A stretch of DNA of 64,000 nt, taken from positions 124,001 to 188,000 of the forward strand of contig CAXIUT010000073.1 of NCBI GenBank assembly GCA_964035545.1, written 5' to 3'. Positions 62,889 through 64,000 of this stretch are shown piece by piece. Each line of letters starts with the position of its first letter. Within the stretch, counting starts at the first letter, position 1. Below the pieces are notes generated by a model. That model had not been told where the DNA came from. It searched no databases and saw only the letters and a program-made list of their open reading frames with translations. The translations under genes and the position numbers were made by a program. Origin of the DNA: Bugula neritina. Taxonomy: Eukaryota; Bryozoa; Gymnolaemata; Cheilostomatida; Bugulidae.

Positions 62889-64000
62889 TCATTGCACCAG
62901 CACCGATTTCAATATAGGTGTGTTGGGAGTTATCTTTCCTAAAGTTTTGTTCTTGGTGTTTATTCGAAGCAGACACAGGCTAATATTAGTTTTGTTATTT
63001 GCAAGAGTTTTTCTGTCTGATTGTCCATCAGCAAAAGTTTGCGCCTTGCAGTTATTATGGAAATACCAGTGATGCTGGAAGACCTTTGCATTGTACACCC
63101 GCCTTTACTATTGAATTTAGATGTTTTATTTTCCCATCCCCTCTCCTGCCCCCCTGTCCCCTCTAACAACCAGCAATCCTGACTCATGTGAAATGTGTTA
63201 TTAAGTTTTAGAGTTGGACCATGGGCCTACAGTATACGATTTGAAGCTTTATAGTTTACAGGCAGTGGAGATGAGTCACTGCTGAAACCCATTTTATTAG
63301 TAGACTATATTGCTCTTCAATCATCAGTTTGCATATTAAAACAGAAAGCTCATCTGCAGCGCCATTTCACAGTGTTAAATTTTGCTAGAGTAAAAATTAA
63401 TTTTAGATGCCTTTGCAAACATATGAGAAATAAATGAGTCATTTTATGAAAAGAGGTGTTTGCAGCAGTTGTCCACTTTTGATTTAGACGCGTCATGGAA
63501 ACTTTTGTAGTTTTAAATAATATCTCCAAACTCATCACTTGCATGTGTTTATATACTTGATAAAGTTTTTCATGCAAAACTTGATGCCTGCTTCAAAGAC
63601 ACCAGTGCTTAAAACTGTGTTAACTGTATTGGCACGTTGCCATGAGATATTTGGTTATATTTAGCATCACAACATACTCTTCAGAAAGTTAAGAAAATCA
63701 GTCTATAGAAAGTTAATGAAATAAACCTACCAGAGAGAGTAAGCCAGATGTAACAAGTAGATCCAAAACAAGTTGATTAACAATTGAAGTTGAATTCTCC
63801 ATGTAGTGTATACTTTAGTCCTAATGTCAAATGCAAACGTCTGCAACCAAATTGTGTAGACTTCATGAGCTGGTTAGCTGACAGGACTCATTAAAGTTCT
63901 TAACTGTTGTGTGTATAGTGATGCCCATCTTGAACTAGAGAGGGCTGACGGAAGACTGCTACTTTGTGAAAATTGACAATGCATATTATTATTATTCATT
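62889..64000. repeat. M48, partial A1 unit
   Basis: 1,112 bp of an A1 unit cut by the window end. Private t at 62,964 and 63,809. Confidence 0.93.

Larger units (their letters stand above)
1..64000. repeat. Satellite array, ~1.34 kb unit, 48 units head to tail
   Basis: The motif tcattgcaccagcacc recurs at 1081, 2420, 3760, 5097, 6439, 7780 and then every 1,341-1,349 bp to 62889. The sequence between is the same unit throughout, with no unrelated insertion. Family markers in order along a unit are as follows. A has cttgcag, gatgctgg, tgtgaaat, a 2-bp-longer tattaag or tatttag, ttggacc, tttgcat and gttaaat. B has cttcccg, gctgctgg, tgcgaaat, tattgttc, ttggccc, ttttcat and gttatat. L has tattgttt, cgcggcatgg and (usually) ttcttgacag. 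A1 has tattaag; A2 has tatttag with catgtcttt; A3 has tatttag with aatacctcc; B1 has catttgattag; B2 has cattttattag. Long satellites of this kind are typical of eukaryotic heterochromatin; which chromosome region this is cannot be told. Confidence 0.97.
54231..64000. repeat. Right domain: alternating B-A dimer (2,688 bp)
   Basis: From M41 to M48 the unit heads alternate B, A, B, A, B, A, B, A. B units here carry L-like tail markers not seen in core B units: ttaactcttg (M41, M43, M45) and gactgaag (M41, M43, M45, M47). The A units that follow M41, M43 and M45 are preceded by gcataatat and cacctttttc, normally the signature of an A1 tail. A2, A3 and B1 do not occur. The window ends inside this domain. 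Confidence 0.75.

Noticed and set aside
1-64000. CRISPR array
   Set aside because: Units are 1.34 kb and contiguous, without short repeats separated by unique spacers.
1-64000. Tandem gene cluster (rRNA, 5S, histone, snRNA)
   Set aside because: No conserved rRNA blocks, tRNA-type A/B boxes or histone reading frames are visible, and no frame longer than 110 residues exists.
1-64000. Transposon or retroelement inside the array
   Set aside because: Unit spacing never deviates by more than a few bp, so there is no room for an insertion. I saw no terminal repeats, poly-A tail or target-site duplication. An ancient transposon origin of the unit itself cannot be excluded.
1-64000. CENP-B box
   Set aside because: I looked for the TTCG...CGGG core and found no match. 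The unit may still be centromeric, but this motif gives no support.

Overview
The whole window is one uninterrupted tandem array of a long satellite repeat with a unit of about 1.34 kb. It holds 46 complete units plus a partial unit at each end (48 in all, M1 to M48 below). Unit starts are phased on the invariant motif tcattgcaccagcacc. All units lie head to tail in one orientation, and complete units are 1,337 to 1,349 bp long. I see no protein-coding gene, rRNA, tRNA, transposon insertion or unrelated spacer. The sequence is AT-rich, has no bacterial gene organisation and has a multimeric satellite structure. This points to eukaryotic nuclear heterochromatin (pericentromeric, subtelomeric or a sex/B chromosome block). 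The species cannot be told from the sequence.

Three sequence families are visible. Family L fills the left end (1 to about 7.4 kb), with subtypes L1, L2 and L3. Families A (1,345 bp; subtypes A1, A2, A3) and B (1,343 bp; subtypes B1, B2) make up the rest. From M7 the order is A1 A1 A2 B2 A3 B1 A1 A2 B1 X1 X2 B2 X3 A1 A1 A2 B2 A3 B1 A1 A2 B1 B2 A3 X4 B1 A1 A2 B1 B2 A3 B1 A2 B1 X5 X6 B2 A1 B2 A1 X7 A1, where X marks a hybrid unit. The core is a six-unit higher-order repeat, A1-A2-B1-B2-A3-B1, of 8,064 bp, complete at 42,726-50,789 and elsewhere rearranged by loss, fusion or duplication of units. The right end (about 54.2 kb onward) changes to an alternating B-A dimer of 2,688 bp.

Segmental duplications can be read from constant offsets and shared private variants: 13.06 kb at offset 17,473; a direct tandem duplication of 9,407 bp (seven units) whose junction lies at 40,368-40,479; 3.5 kb at offset 6,719; 1.5 kb at offset 4,030; 1.0 kb at offset 2,688; and an older one at offset 4,019 in the left domain. 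Several hybrid units carry crossover points mapped to tens of bases.

Each unit also carries short conserved motifs that may matter if the array is transcribed or bound by proteins: a C-rich tract whose minus strand fits the G-quadruplex pattern, three perfect AP-1/bZIP consensus sites, a near-perfect NF-I dyad, a three-copy inverted/direct 8-mer, and a splice-donor-like plus acceptor-like pair. The short open frames that recur on both strands are not supported as genes: between families A and B most base changes in the best-preserved frame alter the residue.
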